Assembly: GCA_964463375.1 (NCBI GenBank)
Contig: CAYXBQ010000001.1
Location: 62,001-126,000 of the forward strand
Length of the DNA stretch: 64,000 nt
Reading direction: 5' to 3'
Source: UMGS1696 sp964463375
GTDB taxonomy: Bacteria; Bacillota; Clostridia; Oscillospirales; CAG-272
Under the pieces are notes generated by a model. That model searched no databases. It was not told where the DNA came from and was given only the letters and a program-made list of their open reading frames with translations. Positions 9,555-17,897 of this stretch are shown one piece after another. Numbering within the stretch: position 1 is the first letter of the stretch; each line of letters begins with the position of its first letter. The position numbers and the translations under genes were made by a program.

Positions 9555-10241
9555 ATGCGTAAGATCCTATTTCAAGGGGATTCCATTACGGATGGCAACC
9601 GGTACAAGGATCCGACAAGCCGTTGGGATCTGAATCATCAGATCGGACATTCTTATGTATATCCCATTGCGGGAAAGCTGGGCTATCTGTATCCCGGAAA
9701 GTACACCATCGTCAATCGGGGTGTCTCCGGGAACAGAGTGGAAGAGCTGGCCGAGCGCTGGGCGGTAGATACCCTGGCGGAAAAGCCGGATATTCTCAGC
9801 ATCCTCATTGGGATCAACGGTAACGGTTCCTTTGATGGGCAGTACGAAGGTGGTGTGGAGGCACATCTGGCGAGTTTTCGGCAGTGCTATGCGTCTTTAT
9901 TGGATGCGGCACGGGCAGAAAATCCGGATCTACAGATCGTGCTGATCGAACCCTTTACCCTGCCCTGCGGTCACACCAAGCCCCATTATGATGTGTTCAT
10001 GCCAATCTTCCGCAAAAAGCAGGCTATCGTTCGTTCGCTGGCTGACCAGTATGGTGCTGTGTTCGTTCCGATGCAGACCGAGCTGGAGCATTTGGCTGAA
10101 ACGACGGCGCCTATGCTATCGGAGCATGGCTGTGAAACGGATCCCTATACCTATTGGTTGTGGGACGGTGTGCATCCGACGGAGCCCTGTCATTGGTTTT
10201 TGGCAGAGAGATGGCTGGCTTGTGCCACTCCTCTGCTGTAA
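9555..10241 (+). CDS. SGNH/GDSL-type hydrolase
   Basis: A 228-residue SGNH esterase/lipase-like protein without a signal peptide, hence cytoplasmic. The four blocks are visible: GDSITDG (nucleophile Ser), the Gly block RGVSGNR, the Asn block GINGNG and the C-terminal DGVHP (Asp-His). Such enzymes cleave acyl esters, but the substrate is unknown. Its position inside the dehydrogenase operon, 7 nt after E3 and 58 nt before E1, suggests it supplies or removes an acyl ester linked to that pathway (inference). Confidence 0.88.
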   Translation: MRKILFQGDSITDGNRYKDPTSRWDLNHQIGHSYVYPIAGKLGYLYPGKYTIVNRGVSGNRVEELAERWAVDTLAEKPDILSILIGINGNGSFDGQYEGGVEAHLASFRQCYASLLDAARAENPDLQIVLIEPFTLPCGHTKPHYDVFMPIFRKKQAIVRSLADQYGAVFVPMQTELEHLAETTAPMLSEHGCETDPYTYWLWDGVHPTEPCHWFLAERWLACATPLL

Positions 10242-10299
10242 GCCATACCCTATTATCACGATTTCTCATTTTTCAAATACATAAAAGGAGATCAACATT

Positions 10300-12783
10300 A
10301 TGCCTAAGAGTCAATATGTAGATCCCGGTAAGGTTTTCCAGCCCGGGTACATCGATTTTGAAAGCATTCCGCTGTGCCGCTACAACAAGACCCTGGAAGA
10401 AGAAAAGCAGATCTATTCCAAGGAAGATTTCATGCGTATCTACCACGATATGCGGACCATCCGGGAATTCGAGACCATGCTGAACGAGATCAAGGTCAAG
10501 AGCGAATACAATGGCGTGGCCTACAACAACCCCGGCCCGGCACACCTGTCCATCGGTCAGGAAGCTTCCGCTGTTGGTCAGGCTTACTGCCTGGACATCA
10601 ACGACTTCACCTTTGGATCTCACCGTTCTCATGGCGAGATCCTGGCAAAGGGTCTGTCCTCCATCAACAAGCTGGAAGACGCTGAAGTATACGACATCAT
10701 GAAGGAATTCCTGGACGGGACCATCCTGAGCGTTGTCGAAAAGCACAACAACACCGGCAACATCAAGGACCTGGCTAAGGACTTCCTGCTGTACGGTGCG
10801 CTGGCTGAGATCTTCGCTCGTACCACTGGTTTCAACAAGGGTCTGGGCGGCTCCATGCACGCATTCTTCATTCCCTTCGGTATCCTGCCCAACAACGCCA
10901 TCGTAGGTGGTGCTGCTCCTATCGCTCTGGGTGCTGCGCTGTACAAGAGATCCTGCCACAAGAAGGGTATCGTTATCGCCAACTCCGGTGACGGTGCTAC
11001 CGGTCGTGGTCCTGTTCTGGAATCTCTGAACTTCTCCTCCATGGACCAGATCACCAAGCTGTGGGGCATGGATGGCAAGTACTCCGACGAAGGTATGCCG
11101 ATCCTGTTCAACGTATTCAACAACTTCTATGGCATGGGTGGTCAGACCATGGGCGAAACCATGGGTTACACCAACCCTGCACGTCTGGCAGCCGGCTTCA
11201 ATCCCAGCCAGCTCCATGCTGAAAAGGTAAACGGTTACGACCCGCTGGCCGTGATCGATGCTACCACCCGCAAGAAGGAACTGCTGGTCAACGGTCAGGG
11301 TCCTGCTATGCTGGAAGTGGCTACCTACCGTATCTCCGGTCACTCCCCCTCTGACGCTTCTACCTACAGAACCCAGGAAGAGATCGAAGCGTGGAAGGCT
11401 GTTTGCCCCATCGCTGCTTACCGCAACAAGATGATCGAAGGCGGCATTGCTACCGAAGGTGAATTCGCTGCTATCGACGAACAGATCATTGCTCGTACCA
11501 CCAAGATCATCAAGCTGGCTATCGATGACGAGATCTCTCCCAGAATGAATCTGGAAACCAATCCCGACATGATTTCCGGCATTATGTACTCCAACCAGCA
11601 CGTAAAGTCCATGGACACCACCAGAGAACCCGAAGTTCTGATGCCCAAGGAAGAAAACTCTCGTGTCAAGAAGATCGCTACCAAGTCCCGTTATGCATTT
11701 GACGAAGCTGGCAAGGCGATCCCGAAGATGAAGCTGTTCAACATCCGTGACGGTCTCTTCGAAGCCATTATCGACAAGTTCTACGAAGACCCCACCACCA
11801 TTGCTTACGGTGAAGACAACCGTGACTGGGGCGGTGCATTCGCAGTATACCAGGGTCTGACCGAGGCTCTGCCTTACCACAGATTCTTCAACGCTCCCAT
11901 TTCCGAATCCGCTATCGTTGGTTCTGCTGTTGGTTACGCCATCGCTGGTGGTCGCGCCATCGTAGAGCTGATGTATGCTGACTTCATCGGTTGCGCCGGT
12001 GACGAGATCTTCAACCAGCTGGCTAAGTGGCAGTCCATGTCCGCCGGTATCCTGAAGATGCCTGTTATCGTTCGTGTATCCGTTGGTTCTAAGTACGGTG
12101 CGCAGCACTCTCAGGACTGGACCGCACTCTGCTCTCACATCCCCGGCCTGAAAGTATGCTTCCCTGCTACGCCTTACGATGCTAAGGGTCTGATGAATGC
12201 AGCACTGAACGGTACTGACCCTGTGATCTTCTTCGAATCCCAGAGAATCTACGACAAGGGTGAAGAATTCCACGAAGGCGGCGTTCCCACCGAATACTAC
12301 GAAGTTCCCTTCGGCGAACCCGATGTGAAGCGCGTTGGTAAGGATGTTACCATTCTGACCATCGGTGCTGTTCTGTACCGTGCGCTGGATGCTGCTAAGA
12401 TCCTGGAAGAAAAGTATGGTATCTCCGCAGAAGTGATCGATGCTCGTTCCATGGTTCCCTTCAACTATGAAAAGGTTATCGAATCTGTGAAGAAGACCGG
12501 TAAGATCATCATCGTTGGGGACGCTGTTGACAGAGGCTCCATCATGCGTGACATGGCTTCCAACCTGACCGAAATGTGCTTCGATTATCTGGATGCCCCG
12601 CCGGCTGTATTCGGTTCCAGAAACTGGATCACCCCTGCCTTCGAGCTGGAGAAGTACTTCTTCCCGCAGGCTACCGGTATCATCGACGTGATCAGCGAAA
12701 AGCTCATGCCCATCCCGGGTCACGTTACCACCTACAACGAAACCGAGCTGGAACACATCGAAAGAGCCAAGAAGGGTATCTAA
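10300..12783 (+). CDS. 2-oxoacid dehydrogenase E1, alpha and beta subunits fused
   Basis: An 827-residue thiamin-diphosphate enzyme with E1-alpha (about residues 40-430) and E1-beta (about 475-827) in one chain; most bacteria encode them as two genes. The alpha part has HRSHG and the ThDP motif starting GDGATGRG and closing with NN about 37 residues later, stretched by an insert. The beta part starts near NIRDGLFEAI and holds the YGEDN, ISESAIVG and MYADFIG blocks. It follows a strong AAAAGGAG site. Codon choice is strongly biased (GGT, GCT, CGT), unlike most neighbours, suggesting very high expression. It completes the E2-E3 pair upstream. Confidence 0.92.
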   Translation: MPKSQYVDPGKVFQPGYIDFESIPLCRYNKTLEEEKQIYSKEDFMRIYHDMRTIREFETMLNEIKVKSEYNGVAYNNPGPAHLSIGQEASAVGQAYCLDINDFTFGSHRSHGEILAKGLSSINKLEDAEVYDIMKEFLDGTILSVVEKHNNTGNIKDLAKDFLLYGALAEIFARTTGFNKGLGGSMHAFFIPFGILPNNAIVGGAAPIALGAALYKRSCHKKGIVIANSGDGATGRGPVLESLNFSSMDQITKLWGMDGKYSDEGMPILFNVFNNFYGMGGQTMGETMGYTNPARLAAGFNPSQLHAEKVNGYDPLAVIDATTRKKELLVNGQGPAMLEVATYRISGHSPSDASTYRTQEEIEAWKAVCPIAAYRNKMIEGGIATEGEFAAIDEQIIARTTKIIKLAIDDEISPRMNLETNPDMISGIMYSNQHVKSMDTTREPEVLMPKEENSRVKKIATKSRYAFDEAGKAIPKMKLFNIRDGLFEAIIDKFYEDPTTIAYGEDNRDWGGAFAVYQGLTEALPYHRFFNAPISESAIVGSAVGYAIAGGRAIVELMYADFIGCAGDEIFNQLAKWQSMSAGILKMPVIVRVSVGSKYGAQHSQDWTALCSHIPGLKVCFPATPYDAKGLMNAALNGTDPVIFFESQRIYDKGEEFHEGGVPTEYYEVPFGEPDVKRVGKDVTILTIGAVLYRALDAAKILEEKYGISAEVIDARSMVPFNYEKVIESVKKTGKIIIVGDAVDRGSIMRDMASNLTEMCFDYLDAPPAVFGSRNWITPAFELEKYFFPQATGIIDVISEKLMPIPGHVTTYNETELEHIERAKKGI

Positions 12784-12806
12784 GTCCCCTGCTCCCTGTC
12801 GATCGT

Positions 12807-12835
12807 GCTGAAATATACACAAGCTATATTTCAGC
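12807..12835 (+). repeat. Perfect 11-bp inverted repeat downstream of E1
   Basis: GCTGAAATATA and TATATTTCAGC form a perfect hairpin around a 7-nt loop, 24 nt after the E1 stop. There is no T-run directly after it; the true terminator comes 30 bp later. It may protect the 3' end of the mRNA (inference). Confidence 0.7.
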
Positions 12836-12865
12836 TTAGCGTTCCTATCGTTTGTCGATAATATG

Positions 12866-12900
12866 AAAACGGCGTGACTTCGGTCATGTCGTTTTCTTTA
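12866..12900 (+). terminator. Rho-independent terminator of the dehydrogenase operon
   Basis: Thirteen-base arms (12866-12878 and 12883-12895, two G-U-compatible mismatches) around a TTCG loop, the 3' arm ending in TTTT followed by a T-rich tail. Confidence 0.85.
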
Positions 12901-12920
12901 TGCTTTTTCTGGAAAAATGC

Positions 12921-12949
12921 TTGCATTTCACATTCGATTGTGCTATACT
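12921..12949 (+). promoter_or_regulatory. Sigma-A promoter of the first lipoprotein gene
   Basis: TTGCAT (12921-12926) and TATACT (12944-12949) with a 17-bp spacer ending in TGC (extended -10). Confidence 0.82.
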
Positions 12950-12980
12950 ATAAAAAATAAAACGAATGGGGACTGGCTTT

Positions 12981-14468
12981 ATGCTCAAACGCAAAACGCT
13001 GCTTTCGCTCCTTTTGGTCGTTGTACTGTTATCCGGCTGTGGCAGTGGGACTGTAAACGATGAAACTTCTACGACTCCCGTAGAGGAGGAGACCGTCGAG
13101 AGTACTTCCGCTGTGGAAACGGAGATCACACGAGCCACAACACCGGATGCTTTGCCGGCAGATCTGGATTTTGATGGCAAGACGGTGACCATTCTGCACC
13201 GAGCAGGCGACCGGGATGTGCAGGTGGAGGTGTGTGCAGAGGATACCGGCGATGTTGTGGAATCCTCGATATGTAATCGCAATATTTCGGTGGAAGACCG
13301 GCTGGATATTTCCTTTGCCTATGTGACCACGGCCGATGAGATCCACGCCGGGACTGAGGTGAATGCGTTGCTACGTGCTTCGGTGCTGGCCGGAGATGCG
13401 GCGTACGACATCGCTGCCAATCACATGAGCCAGACGACACCGTTGATCTTAGACAATCATTTTTACAATCTGAACACCCTGCCCTATTTGGATTTTTCCA
13501 TGCCGTGGTGGAATGCCTCCTTTAACGAACAGATCACGCTACAAAACAAGCTGTACTTTGCCGTTGGCGACCTGAGCCAAACCATGCTCCGTGGTACCTA
13601 TGTGACCTTCTGCAACGGGAAGCTGTTAAATGAATATTATGGCGATTACGATATTTATGAAACGGTTCGCAGTGGCAATTGGACGATCGATGAATTCCGC
13701 AGACTGGCCGATATGTACCACGATGTGAACGGGGACGGACAGGCTGACCATGATGATGTATACGGCTGTGTACGAGATGCTGCCGGGCTGATCAACGATG
13801 CTTTGATAGGCTCGTTCCAGATCCCCTTGGTGGCCCACGGAGACAATGGGGAGCCAACGATCGTTTTGGAAAGCGAAAAAACCATACGCTTTATCGAGAT
13901 CATGCAGAATCTTTTGTATGAAAACAACTACTGCTGGTCGGAGGATTACACCACCTTAACCGAAAAATTCGTGGACGATACGGCTATGCTTTGCATCTAT
14001 CGTTTGAGTCTCAGCGAGATCATGCGAGACATGGAAAGCGATTACAGCATAGTTCCCTGCCCAAAGATGGATACAGAGCAGGAAGACTATGCCTGCTTTA
14101 CCCACAATGGTTTCTCTGTGTTTGTGATCCCGTTGTCGGCGGCGGATGCAGAAATGTCGGCGGCTGTTCTGGAGGCCCTTTCTGCCGAATCCTATCGCAG
14201 CTGCACCATGGCATATTATGAAACTACGGTGAAAGAAAAGTTGGCAAGAGACACCAATGTGGCGGAAATGATCGACCTGATCTACGATGGTATCGTCTTT
14301 GACTTTGGCTATGTGTATGCCGGAAGTCTCAACGATCTGATCCAGGTTTTCCGGACAAGCATCAACAATACCAAATCCACCACGGGTGCTTCTACCCTTG
14401 CGAAAAAGGTCACGCAGGCTACGGACAGCTTGGCGAAGATCCTGGAAGCCTATGATACGCTGGAGTGA
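12981..14468 (+). CDS. Solute-binding-like lipoprotein (paralogue 1)
   Basis: A 495-residue secreted lipoprotein: positively charged N-terminus, hydrophobic stretch and lipobox LLSGC, then a Thr/Glu-rich linker. The body resembles family-1 extracellular solute-binding proteins; it shares with three other genes in this window the NRNxxVEERL-type motif (here NRNISVEDRL), AGDAAYDI, and an EF-hand-like loop DVNGDGQADHDDVYG. No ABC permease or ATPase lies nearby, so if it feeds a transporter, that partner is elsewhere. ATG 12981 is chosen over 12966 because GGGGA lies 8 nt upstream and the signal peptide then starts correctly. It is monocistronic, between its own promoter and a terminator. Confidence 0.85.
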   Translation: MLKRKTLLSLLLVVVLLSGCGSGTVNDETSTTPVEEETVESTSAVETEITRATTPDALPADLDFDGKTVTILHRAGDRDVQVEVCAEDTGDVVESSICNRNISVEDRLDISFAYVTTADEIHAGTEVNALLRASVLAGDAAYDIAANHMSQTTPLILDNHFYNLNTLPYLDFSMPWWNASFNEQITLQNKLYFAVGDLSQTMLRGTYVTFCNGKLLNEYYGDYDIYETVRSGNWTIDEFRRLADMYHDVNGDGQADHDDVYGCVRDAAGLINDALIGSFQIPLVAHGDNGEPTIVLESEKTIRFIEIMQNLLYENNYCWSEDYTTLTEKFVDDTAMLCIYRLSLSEIMRDMESDYSIVPCPKMDTEQEDYACFTHNGFSVFVIPLSAADAEMSAAVLEALSAESYRSCTMAYYETTVKEKLARDTNVAEMIDLIYDGIVFDFGYVYAGSLNDLIQVFRTSINNTKSTTGASTLAKKVTQATDSLAKILEAYDTLE

Positions 14469-14511
14469 AGCTTGCACAGATTTGTTTGATTGGTCTATTT
14501 CACGGTCAAAT

Positions 14512-14546
14512 AAAAAAGATCTCTGTTTTTGGCAGGGATCTTTTTT
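14512..14546. terminator. Bidirectional terminator between lipoprotein and PAP2 genes
   Basis: AAAAAAGATCTCTG pairs with CAGGGATCTTTTTT (one G-U position), giving A/T tracts on both sides; it serves the converging genes. Confidence 0.85.
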
Positions 14547-14559
14547 GCGTGGTATGTCC

Positions 14560-15108
14560 TTATACCATCCTATGTACATTTCGTTTGTACAGCCAGTTCA
14601 CCATGGCATAGGCGGCAATACCGGAGAGGGTGCCAAGGATACTGCCACACAGCACGTCGGTGGGATAGTGCATGTATAAATATAGTCTCGAAAATGCTAC
14701 GGATGCTGCCAGACACAGTGCGGGGATGCCCCATTTTTTGTGGTACAGGAACAGCACAACGGCTCCCTCGAAGGCGGCTGTGGAATGGCCGGATGGGAAC
14801 GAGGCATCGGTGGGTGGGGGGAGCAAAAGGGACACGTGGGGATCCCATACGAAGGGGCGGGTGCGGTCTACCAGCGGCTTCAGGATGGCATTGCACCCGA
14901 GCAAGCCAATGAGCAGTGCCACGCCTATGGTGATCCCGATCTTTCGGGTTTTGGGAAAGCATAGCAGCACCAGAGCCACAAAGATCCAGCCACTGCCGCC
15001 GTCGCAAAATCGGGAGACATATGGCATGATGGTATCCAGGAAGGGGCAGGTCAGGTTCTCTTGGATCCAGTGGAGGATGCCGAGCTCCCATGTGTTCAAA
15101 AAATCCAT
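14560..15108 (-). CDS. PAP2-family membrane phosphatase
   Basis: A 182-residue integral membrane phosphatase of the PAP2 superfamily (undecaprenyl-diphosphate or phosphatidic acid phosphatase type). All three signature blocks are present: KPLVDRTRP, PSGHS and SRLYLYMHYPTD, with the catalytic histidines in the second and third. Several transmembrane segments alternate with these blocks. The most likely role is recycling of the cell-wall lipid carrier (family knowledge; substrate not proven). AAAGGGGG precedes the start. The upstream glycosidase-like gene is on the same strand, but a strong hairpin separates them. Confidence 0.9.
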   Translation of the reverse strand: MDFLNTWELGILHWIQENLTCPFLDTIMPYVSRFCDGGSGWIFVALVLLCFPKTRKIGITIGVALLIGLLGCNAILKPLVDRTRPFVWDPHVSLLLPPPTDASFPSGHSTAAFEGAVVLFLYHKKWGIPALCLAASVAFSRLYLYMHYPTDVLCGSILGTLSGIAAYAMVNWLYKRNVHRMV

Positions 15109-15153
15109 ATCGTGTTCCCCCTTTTTGCTTGAACCGGATCTGGTATGCCATGG

Positions 15154-15189
15154 TATAGTTATACAAAACTTAATTTTTGTATAACTATA
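15154..15189. repeat. Perfect 15-bp inverted repeat (hairpin or operator)
   Basis: TATAGTTATACAAAA and TTTTGTATAACTATA are perfect reverse complements around a 6-nt loop. It sits after the glycosidase-like gene and before PAP2, both on the minus strand. It could terminate the former or be an operator/promoter element of the latter; it is AT-rich and lacks the GC core of a normal terminator. Confidence 0.75.
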
Positions 15190-15206
15190 GCGGCGTATCG
15201 GTTCTA

Positions 15207-17420
15207 TTAGTGATCCATATGTGCAGCCAGGTAGCGGCAGCCTATGACTTTTTCGAATAGATTATTCTGGTAATACACATAGTGGTTGGTGGATTCGTAG
15301 CCGATGGTGGGATCGATGGCTTGCACGGCAGCCACACGCATGCTGATCTGCTCCTCTTCGGACAGGATCTCTGCCATGGTACACGGCACCAGTTCCCTTT
15401 CCGATCGGTCGTCCCGCAGACACACGAACCAGCATTGCAGCAGCATGGAGCGGAAGTGGGCATCGCACACCACGGCACAGTGCCACAGGGTCTGCATGGT
15501 GGGATCTGTGGAGGCCTCTGCGGCCTCTGCTATGGGTCGGAGCAGCTCTACGCCACGGTGCCAGCCGTCGGACAGCTTTTGCAGCTGGGTAATGTAGGTC
15601 TTCACTGAGAAAATGCCACGCCAGCTATCTAAGTTATCGTAGGGGAAACCGGTCATGGTGGCGATAAATCCGCTGTTTTCGGGATATAGTAGGTTGGCGG
15701 GGGCATGGAGCTGGGGACCTGCGTAGGCGGTGGAAATGTGGAACGGATAGGCATCGAAGGCTTCGCTGAACTGGTGGATGGCTTCGGTCAAGGCGGGGAT
15801 GTCCGCATGGGGGAACATATCGGCATAGATCTCCGTCAAGGTGGGGATGGGTCTGGTCTGGTCGTAGAAATAGGAGACCAGCCGCAGTGTGGGGGATGGG
15901 TAGCCGCCCAGTGTCCAGGACAGCATCAGACCATCGGGACGTGCTTCTCCCGCTTCTGCCAGGCGGCGCATATGGCGATACACCTTCTCCAGTGCGGGTA
16001 CACAGGGGACGGCGGCGATCTCCCAGGTGTTGTTCAGCTGTAGCTTGGCGTAGGCGTGATGGCCGTTCTCGTGAGCTTTTTGCCAGGTGGACAGTGCGCA
16101 GGTACCGGGGCCTTCGATGGACAGCGAATAATCTAAGACGCTGGTGGTGGTACCGTCGATGTCCTTGGTGACACCCTGCTCACTGACGTTCATGATGGCC
16201 ACTTCTTTGGGCATTTTTTCGATGGCAAGGGGTGAATTCCGAGGATCCCAGCCCCAGGTCCAGGCAATGACACGAATGGTATCGGACACGCTGGATACGC
16301 CCTCCCAAATCAGGCGATTCACCAAAGCATAGCTGTCCGTATGATCCATAGTCTGCCCACAGCGGGGACAGGTGGACTTTTCACCATATGGCGTGTGGCT
16401 ATAGCAGTTGGTCTGGTTTTCGGAGGCGGTGATGGTGAAGAATCCACCCAGCAACGGAATATTTTTCGCCAGCATAGCTACGCTGTCCTTCAGGTAGGCT
16501 TGCACGGCCGGAACGGACATACACAGGCTGCTGTAGGCACCGTCGGCACTGGTACAGCCACGCAGCTCCGGGTGGGTCTGGAAAAAGACCTCCGGCATAG
16601 CTCTGGGTTCGTTGAAGTAGAAAAACAGCTTGAGGCCATATTTTGCTAACTTTTCGGTCAGGTAACGCATACCGGCCTGCCGTTTTTCCCAGCCTTCGGA
16701 CAAGGTTTCGTCAAAGGGATACGGTACCACGGTGTACAGCACGATATGGGTCCAGATGCCGGTGATACCGTTTGCAGCGTAGGCGGCTAACAAGGCATCC
16801 GGGAAGGACGCATCGATCAGTTCCCTATCGGCAAAGGTGTCGCCGTAGAGGGCGCAATAGGAGTAGAGGTACCGTTCCTCATACCGGGGATCTGTCAATA
16901 CCATGGGGGTGCTTTGCCGGTGGAAGTTCCGGAAAAAGGCGAAGGGAGCGACGGGGGCGGTGGGCAGTTTGTTTTGGCATTCCAGCACGGTCTGGCGGAT
17001 CTTGGCGGTCTCGGCAGCTTCGGCGGCGGTGAGTGGATGGTAGGTACAATCCGGTGTGGCGGGCTTGAAGTTCCCCAACTTCACCTCTAAGAAATCGTCT
17101 TCCCGCAGGGTATAGGCCAATCGTTCCTCGGTCCAATCCAGCAGGGTGCAAATGGCGGCGTAGGAGAGGATGTGCCAATTGTAATGGATGATGGTGATGT
17201 AGCCCTTGGTCATCCAGTCCGGGTGTACCGGCTTTTCCGGCTCCAGGCCCATGGCAGCGGCGGCGGCTTTGACGGTATCCGGATCGGTGCCAATGACTTT
17301 GGCGATCCGATCGACAGGAACAAGGCCCCAGTTGCGGAAGATCACGCATTGGTATGTGGTGGGAAAATGGGGGAAGTGCAGCATTTTGGTGGTATCGAGC
17401 TTGGGCAGCTGTGTGTACAT
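15207..17420 (-). CDS. Putative TIM-barrel glycoside hydrolase-like protein
   Basis: A 737-residue protein without a signal peptide. The centre (about residues 185-480) looks like a glycosidase TIM barrel of the GH20/GH84 fold group: NGITGIWTHI, LFFYFNEPRAMP and the THPELRG turn typical of such enzymes. The first ~130 residues include a helix-turn-helix-like stretch (VDRIAKVIGTDPDTVKAAA), then a region that does not resemble DNA-binding regulators. A CPRCG pair occurs mid-barrel. I do not recognise a characterised family and cannot assign catalytic residues with certainty. ATG 17420 is chosen because GGAGG lies just upstream and a strong promoter lies 37 nt further. Confidence 0.6.
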   Translation of the reverse strand: MYTQLPKLDTTKMLHFPHFPTTYQCVIFRNWGLVPVDRIAKVIGTDPDTVKAAAAAMGLEPEKPVHPDWMTKGYITIIHYNWHILSYAAICTLLDWTEERLAYTLREDDFLEVKLGNFKPATPDCTYHPLTAAEAAETAKIRQTVLECQNKLPTAPVAPFAFFRNFHRQSTPMVLTDPRYEERYLYSYCALYGDTFADRELIDASFPDALLAAYAANGITGIWTHIVLYTVVPYPFDETLSEGWEKRQAGMRYLTEKLAKYGLKLFFYFNEPRAMPEVFFQTHPELRGCTSADGAYSSLCMSVPAVQAYLKDSVAMLAKNIPLLGGFFTITASENQTNCYSHTPYGEKSTCPRCGQTMDHTDSYALVNRLIWEGVSSVSDTIRVIAWTWGWDPRNSPLAIEKMPKEVAIMNVSEQGVTKDIDGTTTSVLDYSLSIEGPGTCALSTWQKAHENGHHAYAKLQLNNTWEIAAVPCVPALEKVYRHMRRLAEAGEARPDGLMLSWTLGGYPSPTLRLVSYFYDQTRPIPTLTEIYADMFPHADIPALTEAIHQFSEAFDAYPFHISTAYAGPQLHAPANLLYPENSGFIATMTGFPYDNLDSWRGIFSVKTYITQLQKLSDGWHRGVELLRPIAEAAEASTDPTMQTLWHCAVVCDAHFRSMLLQCWFVCLRDDRSERELVPCTMAEILSEEEQISMRVAAVQAIDPTIGYESTNHYVYYQNNLFEKVIGCRYLAAHMDH

Positions 17421-17456
17421 AGCAATTGCCTCCGGTGATATAGTTTTGTTTTGTCT

Positions 17457-17485
17457 ATTATACCAAATGGAATGAGAAATTGCAA
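17457..17485 (-). promoter_or_regulatory. Sigma-A promoter of the glycosidase-like gene
   Basis: On the minus strand TTGCAA (17485-17480), 17-bp spacer ending in TGG, TATAAT (17462-17457). Confidence 0.85.
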
Positions 17486-17545
17486 GATGGATTCGGTCGT
17501 TTTTTCGGTTGCACAAAGATTTTTTGAGAAAATTTGCAAATCCTC

Positions 17546-17574
17546 TTGCTTTTTTTCAAAATATCGTGTATACT
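17546..17574 (+). promoter_or_regulatory. Sigma-A promoter of serS leader
   Basis: TTGCTT (17546-17551), 17-bp spacer, TATACT (17569-17574), directly ahead of the T-box leader and divergent from the glycosidase-like gene. Confidence 0.8.
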
Positions 17575-17575
17575 A

Positions 17576-17867
17576 TAGCATATAAACGCTGACAAAAGGT
17601 CGTTGGTGTTTTTGTCGAATGATCCTGCAATGCGGAAAGACGTTCGGACGATACCCGTTCAGAGAGATGCCGGTGGGTGCAAGGCATACGGTGTGCGTTT
17701 GGGTCTCCACTTTCCAAGCAGCCTGCGATGAGTGGGGGGATGGTATCCCTTATCGTACCGGAAAAGAAGAGGTCGTTTTTCGTGCGACGGCGGAGGGCGG
17801 CAAAATGGGTGGCAACGCGGAGTCGATTCGTCCCATATTGGATGGGGGATCGGCTGTTTTTATTTTT
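17576..17867 (+). ncRNA. T-box leader of serS
   Basis: A ~290-nt untranslated leader. The distal part of stem I shows CAGAGAGATGCCGG and GGGTGCAAGGC. The T-box itself is ATGGGTGGCAACGCGG (17805-17820), close to the GGGTGGNACCGCG consensus. The terminator pairs CGAT..CCCAT with ATGGG..ATCG (17824-17852) before a T-rich run at 17857-17867. A likely specifier is UCC (Ser) at 17706-17708, followed by A. Uncharged tRNA-Ser would favour the antiterminator and expression of serS. Confidence 0.87.
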
Positions 17868-17897
17868 CAAAAACTTTGTTAAAGGAGAATATACACA

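Noticed and set aside
7274..9556. A 760-codon minus-strand frame over E2 and E3
   Set aside because: Same cause: GC-rich codon bias suppresses stops on the opposite strand. E2 and E3 are unmistakable on the plus strand.
10273..12822. An 849-codon open frame on the minus strand across the whole E1 gene
   Set aside because: It mirrors the strongly biased codons of the real E1 gene, has no ribosome site and no recognisable domain; the plus-strand protein has complete E1 motifs.
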